Counted from the stretch's first letter, positions 9,334-19,384 are shown. The stretch: 64,000 bases of DNA from Paludibacteraceae bacterium (GCA_017391525.1 JAFOYE010000011.1:142811-206810), one strand, 5' to 3'. Made by a program: numbers and translations. The notes: generated by a model from the sequence alone, not told the origin.

Positions 9334-12097
9334 TTATTCCATTTTGATGAAACAATCTTGTATATCTCGCAATGCTTTACCTGTATGACTATCAGTACAT
9401 TGCATAATTTCTTCTGGTGTGCCTTCGGCTACAATAAAACCTCCAGTATCGCCGCCCTCTGGACCTAAATCAATAATATGGTCTGCGGCTAGAATCACCG
9501 ATGGGTTATGTTCGATAATCAGCACCGTATGTCCTCTGCTAATCAGCGCATTCATTGCCTTAAGCAATACCGTGACGTCGTGATGGTGAAGTCCTGTGGT
9601 TGGCTCGTCAAAAATGAATAGTGTAGGAGATGCATTCTCTTGCGCGAGGAAAGAAGCTAATTTCACACGCTGACTCTCTCCGCCAGATAAAGTACTGCCT
9701 GCTTGACCGAGTTTGATATACCCAATACCCACATCCTGCAATGGACGCAGACGAGAGACAATCTTCTTACAAACAGGATCTTCGGAGAAGAATTCAATGG
9801 CTTGATTAACAGTCATTTCAAGTACATCGTATATGTTCTTTCCACGGTAAAGTACATCCAATACATCTTGCTTGTATCGTTTGCCGTGACAATGTTCACA
9901 TTCCAATACAATATTAGCCATAAACTGCATCTCGATGGTGATTGTTCCTTCTCCTTGACATGCTTCGCAACGACCGCCAGGGGTGTTGAACGAGAAGTAA
10001 GAAGGGGTAAATCCGAGTTGCTTGCTCAATTGTTGTTCGGCATAGAGTTTGCGGATCTCGTCAAATGCCTTAAGATAGGTTACTGGGTTCGAACGTGAAG
10101 ACTTAGTCAGTGGATTTTGATCTACAAACTCCACGTTATGAATCAGATTCAAACTGCCTCGTAGACTGCCGAAATCACCTGTTCTATCGGCGATACCGCC
10201 ATAATGCTTCTTGAGGGCAGGGTAGAGCACCTTGCTCACAAGCGAAGACTTACCGCTACCGCTGACGCCAGTAACCACAGTCATGACGTTGAGAGGGAAG
10301 CGTACATTCAGGTTCTTGAGGTTATTTTCTGTTGCACCTTGAATCTCGATATAGTTGTTCCATGGACGACGATAGGCTGGGATATTGTAGGTGAATTTGT
10401 CCGTCTTTGGACTACCGGCATACACCACCTCGCCGCCATGACGACCCGCCTTAGGACCAATCTCAATGGTGTAATCAGCTGCTTTCTGTATCTCGTCATC
10501 GTGTTCTACGACCACGATGGTATTACCTAAATCACGTAACTGTTTGAGTACATGAATAAGGCGTTGGGTATCTCTTGGATGAAGGCCAATACTAGGCTCA
10601 TCCAAAACATATAATGATCCTACAAGGCTGCTACCCAAAGACTTAGCTAGATTGATACGTTGTCCTTCACCACCAGATAGAGTAGCGGACATACGAGCTA
10701 AGGTCAAGTAGCCCAATCCCACATCTTGCATAAATTGCAATCGGGTACGTATCTCAATGAGCAGAGGTTGAACAGCTAATTGCTCATGCTCCGCTAATGT
10801 CAACTCTTCAAACCACTTAGCCAACTCTGTGATAGGCATTTGATTGATTTGGGTGATAGTCTTACCGCCCACCCATACATATTGTGCTTCTTTGCGAAGT
10901 CGTCCGCCATTGCATTCTGGACAAGTAGCTTTACCTTTGTAACGACTCAACATTACGCGATATTGAATCTTAGCGTATTGTTTGCTCTCGAGCATATGAA
11001 AAAAGTCGTTCAATCCGTGGAAATGCTCATTTCCTGTCCAGATCAATTGCTTCTGCTCTGGGGTTAATGCGTAGAAAGGCGTATGGATAGGAAAATCAAA
11101 CTTGTCGGCTGCATAAATCAATGCCTCGTTCCATAAACTCATCTTCTCACCTCTCCAGCAGGCTATTGCTCCCTCGTAAATAGATTTTGATTTGTCGGGC
11201 ACCACCAAATCAGGGTCTATACCGCTTACCATGCCAGATCCACCACAGGTAGGACATGCGCCTAGAGGGTTGTTGAAATCAAACAAGTGTTCGGTTGGCT
11301 CAACAAATGTGATACCATCTGCCTCAAATCGTTCAGAGAATGTATATATTTGACTATCAATTGATTCAGGTGGCGTGACATGCAGTTGACATTGTCCCTT
11401 ACCTTCATAGAACGCTGTTTGAACCGAGTCCGCAAAACGGTTGAATGTGCTCTGTTCTCCATCCGATACGATACGATCCACGAGCAGATATGTGGTGAAT
11501 GATGCATCGCCTTGCGTGTAAGCACCAATACGCAACATCTCCCCATCGCCATCCGCATTGACACGATACAATCGCGAAAATCCTTGCTCTTGCCAAATGC
11601 TAATCTGCTCCTCTACTTTTTCTACTACAATAGGTGAAAGCAACAGTACTTTGCTGCCTAATGCTTGTTTCCTAAGACATTCAACCACGTCGTGTATGCT
11701 GTGACGCTTGACTTCCGAACCGCTCACGGGCGAAAGCGTGTGACCTGCGCGCGCGTATAGCAATTTCAAGTACTCCTGAATCTCCGTGACCGTACCTACA
11801 GTACTGCGAGGATTGCGATTGGTCACTTTCTGCTCAATAGCAATAGCTGGTGGAATGCCATCTATAAAATCCACATCAGGCTTTTGCATACGTCCCAAGA
11901 ACTGGCGAGCATATGCACTCAAACTCTCCACATAACGACGTTGACCTTCGGCAAACAATGTGTCGAAAGCCAACGAAGACTTGCCGCTACCGCTCACACC
12001 AGATATGATAACCTAGATGGTTCCTAGGTATATCTACCGTGATGTTTTTGAGATTGTGCGTGCGAGCACCGTGTATGTGAATAGAGTCTTGGTTCAA
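9334..12097 (-). CDS. uvrA: Excinuclease ABC subunit A, with an apparent one-base frameshift near 12012
   Basis: The damage-recognition ATPase of nucleotide excision repair. The open frame from 11997 gives 887 residues with two ABC ATPase halves, Cys4 zinc modules (CPTCGGSG, CPECNGG, CEACQGEG, CEHCHGKRY), signatures LSGGEGQRINLAKSLG and LSGGESQRVKLASFLA, and a second Walker A GVSGSGKSS. That frame begins inside the first Walker A. Upstream, in another frame, a TTG start at 12097 gives MNQDSIHIHGARTHNLKN and VDIPRNHL, the exact UvrA N-terminus. Removing one C at 12012-12013 (plus strand) joins the two into IPRNHLVIISGVSGSGKSS. So the full gene is 9334-12097 and the frame is broken in this sequence. 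Confidence 0.93.
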
Positions 12098-12106
12098 TGT
12101 GCGATA

Positions 12107-13504
12107 CTATTTGTCGTACTCCTTGATTAGTTTGTCTACTAATTTTCGGAGTTCTGGATCCTTGAGGTTCAGATATTTATCATCCAAATCAGGAATTCTT
12201 AATTCTTGTCCAATCTCAATACTTGATGGAGTTTTTATTTGGTCGCGGTTTGCTTCGTAGATAAATACCCACAAGTCAATATGACCATAGTGTTTTTTAG
12301 ATATCAGTGCCAAACGACTATTCTTAGCAACACGTTCGGTACAACGGAACTTCGTGTATGTACGTGGTTGATCTGCTAGCGAAACCTTGGTTTGGGTTGT
12401 CTTTTGGGCAGAAGGAGTATTGGTTGGAATTTCAGCATTAACATCGGTTGTTGTCACAGTATCGTTGTTAACCATATTGGTTGTGGTATCAACAACATTA
12501 TTGGTGATAGTGTCGATTCGTATCTCAGACCCATAAACACCCTTAACTTCTTTCTCTACAATAACGATAGCGGCTGGTTTCTCTTCTGGTGGAGTGGTAG
12601 TCGTATCAGTAGAATTGAATAGGAAATCTTTGTATTCCAAAATAACATTCTTGTATCTCATATATCCCCATCCCATACTTCCTAAAAGAAGAAGGTAGAA
12701 TGTCCACCAAAATATTTTTTTGCCTATACCTCTTTTCTTCTTCTTCTTTGTTTTTTCCTCTACTTCTTCTTCTGTTGTTTGAGCAATCGCTTCAGTAGAT
12801 TCAGCAGCTGTCTCTGGTGTGGTTTCTTCTATCACCTCCTCTATCTCTTCCATGATATTGTCGGTGATCTCTTCTTCTTCTTCTTCTGCTGCTGCTATGT
12901 CGCTGCTGACTGGTTCAGTTGTTTCTTCTGTAACTTGCTCTACAGTTTCTTCTGTTTCTACAACATTAGAATCCTCAGTGCTCTCTTCTTCCTGATTCTC
13001 AGGCATAGTTTCAACTGTTTTTTCCCCTACATTGCTTATCGCTTCTTCGGCTGCAACGTCTGTACTTGCTAGTACGGCACCTACACCAGCAGCAATAGGC
13101 GCTTGACCAAGGTCAGCCAAGATATCTACAATCTCATTAGCTTGCTCGCCAAGTTTCTTAAGAGGATCTTTGGTGAGCTCTTCTACCAATACGCTACTAG
13201 CAGGAGTCTCTATGCGCTTTTCGACATTCTCTTTGAGAGTAGCTTCTGGAGTAAAAGTCAATTTGTTATATCCTGGTATGACAAATTCCTCACCGGTGGC
13301 AATATTCACACTCTTGCGAGCGGCCATTGGTTTAAGTGCAAATGTACCTATACCTTTGATCTTAACTTGACCATCTTTTTGAAGACCTTCAGTGATGGCA
13401 TCAATCAAAGCATCCATGAACAAACCTGTGACTTGTTCGCCTGTTCCTGCCATTTGCGCGATAGACTTGCGCAAATCCATCCATGTCAATTTCTCATTAG
13501 CCAT
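12107..13504 (-). CDS. HU/IHF-domain, transmembrane, LysM fusion protein
   Basis: A 465-residue protein. Residues 1-95 are an HU/IHF-type DNA-binding domain (VKIKGIGTFALKPMAARKSV, then GEEFVIPGYNKLTF). Residues ~100-255 are a very acidic linker rich in Glu, Thr and Val. A basic stretch (KTKKKKKRGIGKK) precedes a transmembrane helix (IFWWTFYLLLLGSMGWGYM, about 265-285). By the positive-inside rule the HU domain is cytoplasmic and the C-terminus periplasmic. Near 395-450 a LysM peptidoglycan-binding domain is seen (KKHYGHIDLWVFIYEANRDQ, IEIGQELRIPD). It could link nucleoid and cell wall; that is inference. It lies 3 bases after the HU gene and 9 before uvrA. Confidence 0.85.
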   Translation of the reverse strand: MANEKLTWMDLRKSIAQMAGTGEQVTGLFMDALIDAITEGLQKDGQVKIKGIGTFALKPMAARKSVNIATGEEFVIPGYNKLTFTPEATLKENVEKRIETPASSVLVEELTKDPLKKLGEQANEIVDILADLGQAPIAAGVGAVLASTDVAAEEAISNVGEKTVETMPENQEEESTEDSNVVETEETVEQVTEETTEPVSSDIAAAEEEEEEITDNIMEEIEEVIEETTPETAAESTEAIAQTTEEEVEEKTKKKKKRGIGKKIFWWTFYLLLLGSMGWGYMRYKNVILEYKDFLFNSTDTTTTPPEEKPAAIVIVEKEVKGVYGSEIRIDTITNNVVDTTTNMVNNDTVTTTDVNAEIPTNTPSAQKTTQTKVSLADQPRTYTKFRCTERVAKNSRLALISKKHYGHIDLWVFIYEANRDQIKTPSSIEIGQELRIPDLDDKYLNLKDPELRKLVDKLIKEYDK

Positions 13505-13507
13505 ACC

Positions 13508-13798
13508 TTATCCCTCCTTATTAATTTGCTTGAACATATCTTTGGCTGCCTGATTAGGCTTGAAATTCAATTGCATTTTCTCGGGTACCTCAGTAGCAAC
13601 TTTTGTTTTTGGATGCACTATAACACGAGCATTGCGACGTTTCATCTCAAGAGTACCCAAACTAGGCAATTGAACAGTTTTGCCATCCAATAATTCTCTC
13701 TGAAGTACGGCTACCGTAGCTTCTAATAATTCCTCCGTACGTGTCTTGGATAGTGAGGTGGATTTAGCAATGTGTTGAATTAAGTCTTTGTTTTTCAT
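13508..13798 (-). CDS. HU-family DNA-binding protein
   Basis: A 96-residue histone-like protein: MKNKDLIQHIAKSTSLSKTR, an LLEATVAVLQRELLDGKTVQ helix, LPSLGTLEMKRRNARVIVHP beta arm and FKPNQAAKDMFKQ at the end. The length is that of a single HU/IHF subunit. Its start overlaps the end of rimO by 4 bases (ATGA-type), and it is followed at once by the larger HU-LysM gene, so the two HU-type proteins are made together and might heterodimerise (inference). Confidence 0.9.
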   Translation of the reverse strand: MKNKDLIQHIAKSTSLSKTRTEELLEATVAVLQRELLDGKTVQLPSLGTLEMKRRNARVIVHPKTKVATEVPEKMQLNFKPNQAAKDMFKQINKEG

Positions 13799-15132
13799 AA
13801 GCTTGCGTAGAGGTCAAAATCCTCTGATTTTATGATGTTTACTATATAGAATTCTCCGATTCTTAACTTTTTGTTGTCAGATTTATGTATGAGCACTTCA
13901 CAATCAACTTCTGGTGAATCATATTGAGTGCGACCCACGTAATAGTCTTGTTCGGAATGATCAATCACCACTAATTGTTGTGTTCCAACCATCTGACTGA
14001 GTTTTTCCGACGAAATAGACTGCTGTATAGCCATAATGGTATCTACACGACGATCCTTTTCCTCTTGTGAAATATCGTCTTGATAGTGACGAGCAGCGTA
14101 GGTACCTTCCTCTTCGCTATAAGCGAATGCACCTAGTCGGTCAAACTTCATCTCCTTCACCCACTCGCATAGTTCGTTAAAATCCTCCTCTGTTTCCCCT
14201 GGATGACCCACTAGCAGCGTTGTGCGAATACATATGCCAGGCACTTCCTTACGTATGCGATCTATCAGGGCATCTTGTTCCTCTCGTGTGATACGACGTC
14301 GCATGAGTTTAAGCATATTGTCCGAGCAATGTTGCAGAGCAATGTCCATATACTTGCAGATATTGCTGTGTTTAGCCATAACTGGTAGGATGTCGTATGG
14401 AAAATCCGTAGGATAAGTGTAATGTATTCTTATCCATTGGACGCCCTCTACTTGAGCCATTTTATCTAGCAATTCAGCCAAACGATGCTCTCCGTAAAGG
14501 TCTAATCCATAACTAGATAAGTCTTGTGCAATCACATTGAACTCTTTTACGCCTTGACCGACTAACCATTTCACTTCCTCAATGATATCCTCCATCGGTC
14601 TTGAGGTGAACTTACCCGTAATCAGCGGTATGGCGCAGTACGAACAATATCGGTTACACCCCTCTGCAATCTTCAAATACGCATAGTGACTCGGTGTGGT
14701 GAGCGTCCGCTCATAATCCTCGCCTTTAAACTCTAAACTTTCGCCTCTCGCCTCCTGAACTCCTAAACTCCTGAACTCCTGAACCTCTTTAACTATTCCA
14801 AGGAAATCAAACTTCCCAAACCATCCGTCTACTTCTGGGATTTCTGCTGGCAGTTCTTTCGCATATCGTTGAGATAGACATCCCATTACATACAATTTGC
14901 TAAGTTTGCCTCTGTTCTTACGATCTGCAAACTGCAAAATCATTTCAATGCTTTCTTCTTTAGCATCTCCGATGAAACCACATGTGTTGATAATCGCAAT
15001 CTCGCCTTCAGGCGCAGTAGAGTCATGAGTACAGCGATACCCTGCTAATTCCAATTGACGTATCAGTCGTTCGGTATCTACCAGATTCTTCGAACAACCC
15101 AATGTGATAATATCAATCTCTCCTTTTCTCAT
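13795..15132 (-). CDS. rimO: Ribosomal protein uS12 methylthiotransferase RimO
   Basis: A radical-SAM enzyme that adds a methylthio group to an Asp of ribosomal protein S12. The N-terminal UPF0004 domain has the three cluster Cys (TLGCSKNLVDTE, INTCGFIG, VMGCLSQRY). The radical-SAM motif is CNRYCSYC at about residue 160. A C-terminal TRAM domain ends the protein. Length is 445 residues. Residues ~115-137 (VQEFRSLGVQEARGESLEFK) lie just before the highly conserved TPSHYAYLKIAEGCNR and are encoded by the repeat at 14720-14788; other RimO proteins have a shorter linker there. The ATG is at the edge of the rimO-recQ repeat. Confidence 0.95.
   Translation of the reverse strand: MRKGEIDIITLGCSKNLVDTERLIRQLELAGYRCTHDSTAPEGEIAIINTCGFIGDAKEESIEMILQFADRKNRGKLSKLYVMGCLSQRYAKELPAEIPEVDGWFGKFDFLGIVKEVQEFRSLGVQEARGESLEFKGEDYERTLTTPSHYAYLKIAEGCNRYCSYCAIPLITGKFTSRPMEDIIEEVKWLVGQGVKEFNVIAQDLSSYGLDLYGEHRLAELLDKMAQVEGVQWIRIHYTYPTDFPYDILPVMAKHSNICKYMDIALQHCSDNMLKLMRRRITREEQDALIDRIRKEVPGICIRTTLLVGHPGETEEDFNELCEWVKEMKFDRLGAFAYSEEEGTYAARHYQDDISQEEKDRRVDTIMAIQQSISSEKLSQMVGTQQLVVIDHSEQDYYVGRTQYDSPEVDCEVLIHKSDNKKLRIGEFYIVNIIKSEDFDLYASL
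14720..14788. repeat. CGCCTC and CTGAAC word repeat inside rimO
   Basis: The plus strand shows CGCCTTTAAACTCTAAAC, then TTTCGCCTCTCGCCTC, then four CTGAAC/CTAAAC words with TCC spacers. It combines the two word types seen separately in the ABC-F gene. It is in frame in rimO. Confidence 0.75.
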
Positions 15133-15195
15133 ATCTAACAGCGTAGCGGTCTAACAGCCGAAGACGGTCTGATATCTAACAGCGTAGCGGTCTAA
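15131..15195. repeat. GGTCTAACAGCG repeat filling the rimO-recQ spacer
   Basis: Two exact 24-base direct copies (15131-15154 and 15172-15195), each holding AACAGCGTAGCGGTCTAA, flank a small hairpin (AGCCGAAGACGGTCT). The rimO start codon touches the first copy and the recQ stop codon (TAG, 15194-15192) is inside the second. Read on the minus strand the left end GAAATTAGACCGCT is the same as the left end of the element at 56224. Confidence 0.8.
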
Positions 15196-17375
15196 TTTCC
15201 TAAATCACTGTGGAACTTAATTCTCACTAGGCGTACATTGATCTCGTCGTAATCATCTTCACCCAACTCTTCCATCGCCGTACGAATATTATCGTTTTCA
15301 GCGCTGCGGAAGTAGTCGTATATATCCGCTTCTTCGTCTGGATCAACCACTTCATTGATAAAGTATTTGATATTCAACTTTGTACCAGAATATACAATCG
15401 CCTCAATCTCTTCGAGCATCTCCTCCATAGACATACCCAATCGCTCTGCGAGATCGTCTAGAGCTACACGACGATCAATAGCTTGGATAATAGCTATCTT
15501 ACGGGCAGAGTTCTTAGCTACAGTGCGGACACGCAAATCCTCAGGACGAATAATGTCATTTTCCTCGACATATCCCTTGATTAACTGGATAAACTCATCA
15601 CCATAACGCTTTGCCTTTCCTACACCTACACCAGGAATGTTTTGCAGTTCTTCCAATGTGATTGGATAAGAAGTAGCCATCGCCTCCAAACTACCATCTT
15701 GGAATATTACGAATGGTGGCACATTCATACGCTTGCTCAATTTCTTGCGCAAATCTTTTAAGATCGAGAACAATACATCATCTGCAGCAGCACAAGTTAC
15801 TGCTCCTACACCCATATCGCCATCTTCGTCATCGCCTTGAATTTCAATAGGAACCTCAAATCGAGTAGGGCGCTTGATGAATTTTTTACCACTTGAAGTC
15901 AATTTCAAATCACCGTAGGATTCTATATCCTTGCGCACATAGCCAGCCACCATAGCTTGACGAATGATCGCATACAGATTGGCCTCGTCTTGATCCTCGC
16001 CAGAACCAAAGTTCTCCAATTCATTATGCTTATATGACAAAACAGCGGCACTCTCTTTGCCCTTAATGATATCCACAATGTGTTCTACACGGAACTTCTC
16101 ATTCAATTGTTGGATGGTTTCTAATATGATTCCTAGCAACTCGGTTGCCTCTACCATCTTGTATTTCTTGCGGCAATTATCACAGTTTCCACAATTATCT
16201 TGCTTGTATTCTTCACCAAAATAATGCAACAACAGTTTGCGACGACAAATCGATGCTTCTGCATACGATTGCGTTTCAAACAATAATTGGTTGCTAATCT
16301 CCTGCTCAGATACAGGTTTTCCTTGTTGGAATTTGCGCAAACGCTCAATATCTTTTGGTGAATAGAAACAGATACATTGACCTTCGCCTCCGTCACGACC
16401 AGCACGACCAGTCTCTTGATAATAACCCTCTAGAGACTTAGGGATATCGTAGTGTACCACAAAGCGTACATCTGGTTTGTCAATACCCATACCAAATGCG
16501 ATCGTCGCTACTATGACTTGTGCTTTTTCCATAAGGAAAGCATCTTGATTCGCACTACGAGTCGCTGCATCCATACCAGCATGGTATGGCAGAGCTTGAA
16601 TGTTGTTTACGCATAGTGTAGCAGCCAGATCTTCCACGGTTTTTCTACTCAAACAATATACGATACCTGACTTTCCATCCATAGAACGAATGTAGCGAAC
16701 CAAATCCTTGTCTACATCGTCGGTCTTTTGGCGAACCTCATAGTATAAGTTTGAACGGTTAAATGAAGATTTAAAGACAGTTGCATTCATCATGTCCAGA
16801 TTCTTCTGGATGTCGTTCTGTACTTTAGGAGTAGCTGTCGCTGTCAATGCAATAATTGGAGCTTTGCCGATGCGCTCTACGATTGGGTGGATACGGCGAT
16901 ACTCTGGGCGGAAATCATGACCCCACTCAGATATACAATGGGCCTCATCTACGGCGTAGAAGGATATCTTCACTTCCTTGAGGAAATCTACATTTTCATC
17001 TTTGTTGAGAGATTCAGGAGCTACATAGAGTAATTTGGTCTTTCCTGCTATAATGTCTGCTTTTACAGCTTGAATCTCAGGACGAGATAGCGAAGAGTTG
17101 ATGAAATGTGCTATGCCATCCTCCTCTGAAAAATTGCGCATAGCATCCACTTGGTTCTTCATCAAGGCAATCAGTGGAGATATCACAATGGCTACGCCAT
17201 CCATCAATAAAGATGGCAATTGATAGCAAAGACTCTTTCCACCACCTGTTGGCATCAGCACAAATGTGTCCTTGCCGTCCATCAGGTTGTTGATGATTGC
17301 TTCTTGATTCCCTTTGAACGAATCAAATCCAAAATTGTGTTGTAGTGCTTCGATTAATTGTTCATGTCGTGTCAT
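15192..17375 (-). CDS. recQ: ATP-dependent DNA helicase RecQ
   Basis: A 727-residue 3'-5' helicase. Walker A is LMPTGGGKSLCYQ (about 40-52), motif II is AVDEAHCISEWGHDFRPEY, and motifs V/VI include TIAFGMGIDKPDVRFVVHYD and YYQETGRAGRDG. The RQC zinc site is visible as CRRKLLLHYF and CGNCDNC, followed by a winged helix and an HRDC-type domain (ITLEELQNIPGVGVGKAKRY). The C-terminal 100 residues are an extra helical region seen in long Bacteroidetes RecQ. It has its own promoter at 17476-17506 and probably heads the operon down to the ABC-F gene. Confidence 0.96.
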   Translation of the reverse strand: MTRHEQLIEALQHNFGFDSFKGNQEAIINNLMDGKDTFVLMPTGGGKSLCYQLPSLLMDGVAIVISPLIALMKNQVDAMRNFSEEDGIAHFINSSLSRPEIQAVKADIIAGKTKLLYVAPESLNKDENVDFLKEVKISFYAVDEAHCISEWGHDFRPEYRRIHPIVERIGKAPIIALTATATPKVQNDIQKNLDMMNATVFKSSFNRSNLYYEVRQKTDDVDKDLVRYIRSMDGKSGIVYCLSRKTVEDLAATLCVNNIQALPYHAGMDAATRSANQDAFLMEKAQVIVATIAFGMGIDKPDVRFVVHYDIPKSLEGYYQETGRAGRDGGEGQCICFYSPKDIERLRKFQQGKPVSEQEISNQLLFETQSYAEASICRRKLLLHYFGEEYKQDNCGNCDNCRKKYKMVEATELLGIILETIQQLNEKFRVEHIVDIIKGKESAAVLSYKHNELENFGSGEDQDEANLYAIIRQAMVAGYVRKDIESYGDLKLTSSGKKFIKRPTRFEVPIEIQGDDEDGDMGVGAVTCAAADDVLFSILKDLRKKLSKRMNVPPFVIFQDGSLEAMATSYPITLEELQNIPGVGVGKAKRYGDEFIQLIKGYVEENDIIRPEDLRVRTVAKNSARKIAIIQAIDRRVALDDLAERLGMSMEEMLEEIEAIVYSGTKLNIKYFINEVVDPDEEADIYDYFRSAENDNIRTAMEELGEDDYDEINVRLVRIKFHSDLGN

Positions 17376-17475
17376 AGAACAGAGATCTTATTTCGAAATT
17401 TTGAATGAATAATATCTTACTTAGTTGTTTGTTTAAAAATGTACGTTTTTTGCCGATTTAATCGCTAAAACTCTG

Positions 17476-17506
17476 CAAAGTTACAACCTTTTTTTTATAT
17501 ATGCAA
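17476..17506 (-). promoter_or_regulatory. Promoter of recQ
   Basis: On the minus strand TTGCATATAT (from 17506) precedes TAACTTTG (17483-17476), with 23 bases from TTG to TA, the same geometry as at nusB. Confidence 0.75.
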
Positions 17507-17592
17507 GCGTTTCTTGAAAAAAATATTTATTTTTTCTTTATTTTATTTTTAATACTTTGAAATTCACTATCTAATCCTAGTTTCTTGTTCCG

Positions 17593-17600
17593 TACCTTTG
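17593..17600 (+). promoter_or_regulatory. Possible second -7 box (TACCTTTG) upstream of the iterons
   Basis: TACCTTTG stands alone in the 490-base intergenic region between recQ and the MFS gene. No good TTG lies at the expected 23 bases upstream, so it is weak. If used, it would give a leader of about 260 bases that contains the 11-base repeats. Confidence 0.25.
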
Positions 17601-17611
17601 CTTTGTCAAAC

Positions 17612-17666
17612 ACGGTAGATATACGGTAGATATACGGTAGATACACGGTAGATAAACGGTATATTG
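17612..17666. repeat. Five 11-base tandem repeats (ACGGTAGATAT) upstream of the sugar locus
   Basis: Units start at 17612, 17623, 17634, 17645 and 17656: ACGGTAGATAT twice, then ACGGTAGATAC, ACGGTAGATAA and the diverged ACGGTATATTG. The 11-base period is close to one helical turn, as in regulator-binding iterons. They lie about 150 bases upstream of the promoter of the MFS/Sus locus. Confidence 0.8.
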
Positions 17667-17810
17667 CTATACTTTCGCGTGTATTGACTTTGATAATTTG
17701 ATCGGTAGAAGCGCCCGCATTATTTGCAAAAAAAACGTGTTTCTGAGGCTAAAAACCCTCTTTTCCGAAATCGTTTGCGTAACTTTTTTACTTAAAAATT
17801 TCGTGCGCTC

Positions 17811-17841
17811 TTGCGTGTGTGAAAAAAAAGTTGTATCTTTG
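17811..17841 (+). promoter_or_regulatory. Promoter of the MFS/Sus locus
   Basis: TTGCGTGTGTG (from 17811) and TATCTTTG (17834-17841), 23 bases from TTG to TA. The ATG of the transporter follows 25 bases after the box. Confidence 0.75.
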
Positions 17842-17865
17842 TGCCCGATTTAGAAAATATATGTC

Positions 17866-19371
17866 ATGACAGGAAAACGTAATTTATCTTTTGGACAATT
17901 GTTCAATCTTAGTTTCGGATTTTTTGGAGTCCAAATTGCTTATGCGCTGCAAAGTGCAAATATCTCTCGTATTTTTGCTACGTTAGGTGCTGATCCGCAC
18001 GATCTTTCTTTCTTTTGGATTCTTCCTCCGCTGATGGGTATGATCGTACAACCTTTAGTTGGCAAATATTCTGATAAAACTTGGAATTTCCTTGGTCGTC
18101 GTAAACCTTATCTTATTGTGGGTGCGCTCATCGCGGTAGCGGTGATGGCTCTTCTTCCTAATGCTGGAGATTTTAGGTTTACAGCCAACTTTTTTGTAGG
18201 TATTTATGCGATTTTGTGGTTTGTTGTACTCGTTATGGTTTGGTTGGGGTTGAAGATGAAAAATGATACCCTTACAATCATATCCATTGCTCTTGTGGCT
18301 TTAATGTTAGGCTTATCAAAAGCAGGCGTATTTGATTTTACACAGGGTCTATTTTTAGGACTTAATGCTGTGATGTGGTTCGGATTGTTCTCCTTGATGT
18401 TCTTGGATACTTCCATTAATATTGCTATGCAACCATTCAAGATGATGGTGGGTGATATGGTTAATGAGGAGCAAAAAGGTCTTGCTTATTCTATTCAATC
18501 ATTCCTCTGCAACGCGGGTTCACTTGCGGGTTACATCTTCCCAATTCTCTTTACTTGGGTAGGTATTGCTAACACAGCGCCAGATGGCGTTATTCCAGAT
18601 TCTGTGAAGTGGAGTTTCTATATCGGCGCAGCAATTCTTATGCTTTGCGTACTTTATACCTTTGTGACTGTCAAGGAGTTGAATCCAGAGGAGTATGCTA
18701 AGTTCCACGGACTTGACACGAATAAAGACGAGAAGAAAGAAGACCCTAGCTTTATCAAACTGCTTATCAATGCACCTTCTACTTTCTGGACTGTAGGTCT
18801 TGTGCAGTTCTTCTGCTGGGCTGCTTTCCTCTTTATGTGGACTTATTCAAATGGTGCTGTTGCTACCCAATGTTTTGGCTGGGATGGTGTGAATACTTCT
18901 GCGGAAGCTTTTCAAACCGCTGGTAACTGGGTAGGCGTTTGCTTCGCAGTACAAGCTGTAGGATCAATGCTTTGGGCTTTGCTCATGCCTCTTTTGGAGA
19001 AACGTTTCCATAATAAAGGAGCTTATGCTATCTCATTGATTGTTGGTGCACTTGGATTTATTTCTACATTGTTTGTTACTAATCAATATGTATTGTTAGT
19101 GTCATATGCCTTTGTTGGTGCTGCGTGGGCTGCTATGTTGGCGGTGCCATTCACCATTTTGACCAACTCTCTCAAGGGTGATAACATGGGTTATTACCTA
19201 GGCCTATTCAACTGTACCATCTGCTTGCCACAAATCGTGGCTGCTGTTATAGGTGGTGCTGTCTTGAATTACATTTGCTGTGGTTCCCAAGTTGGTATGT
19301 TGGTAGCTGCAGGTGTGCTTTTGATATTGGGTGCGGCTAGCGTAATCTTTATCAAAGAGGGAAAGAAATAA
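17866..19371 (+). CDS. MFS sugar transporter (SLC45/GPH-like, probable maltose/maltodextrin or sucrose)
   Basis: A 501-residue inner-membrane transporter with about 12 transmembrane helices. NLSFGFFGVQIAYALQSANI in helix 1 and the loop SDKTWNFLGRRKPYLIVG are typical of the SLC45/sucrose-maltose MFS group. It lies directly upstream of susC/susD/susE-like genes with starch-type binding domains, so it probably carries the oligosaccharide from the periplasm to the cytoplasm. Its promoter is at 17811-17841, and a repeat rather than a terminator lies between it and susC, so read-through is likely. Confidence 0.85.
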   Translation: MTGKRNLSFGQLFNLSFGFFGVQIAYALQSANISRIFATLGADPHDLSFFWILPPLMGMIVQPLVGKYSDKTWNFLGRRKPYLIVGALIAVAVMALLPNAGDFRFTANFFVGIYAILWFVVLVMVWLGLKMKNDTLTIISIALVALMLGLSKAGVFDFTQGLFLGLNAVMWFGLFSLMFLDTSINIAMQPFKMMVGDMVNEEQKGLAYSIQSFLCNAGSLAGYIFPILFTWVGIANTAPDGVIPDSVKWSFYIGAAILMLCVLYTFVTVKELNPEEYAKFHGLDTNKDEKKEDPSFIKLLINAPSTFWTVGLVQFFCWAAFLFMWTYSNGAVATQCFGWDGVNTSAEAFQTAGNWVGVCFAVQAVGSMLWALLMPLLEKRFHNKGAYAISLIVGALGFISTLFVTNQYVLLVSYAFVGAAWAAMLAVPFTILTNSLKGDNMGYYLGLFNCTICLPQIVAAVIGGAVLNYICCGSQVGMLVAAGVLLILGAASVIFIKEGKK

Positions 19372-19384
19372 GTTCATGAAGTCT

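Noticed and set aside
11980-12020. Programmed frameshift in uvrA
   Set aside because: No slippery heptamer or stimulating structure is obvious at the site, and UvrA is not known to use one; an indel or sequencing error is simpler.
17376-17865. A small RNA gene or riboswitch between recQ and the MFS gene
   Set aside because: A lone TACCTTTG and the iterons are present but there is no terminator-like hairpin or known aptamer pattern, so I only list the box and the repeats.
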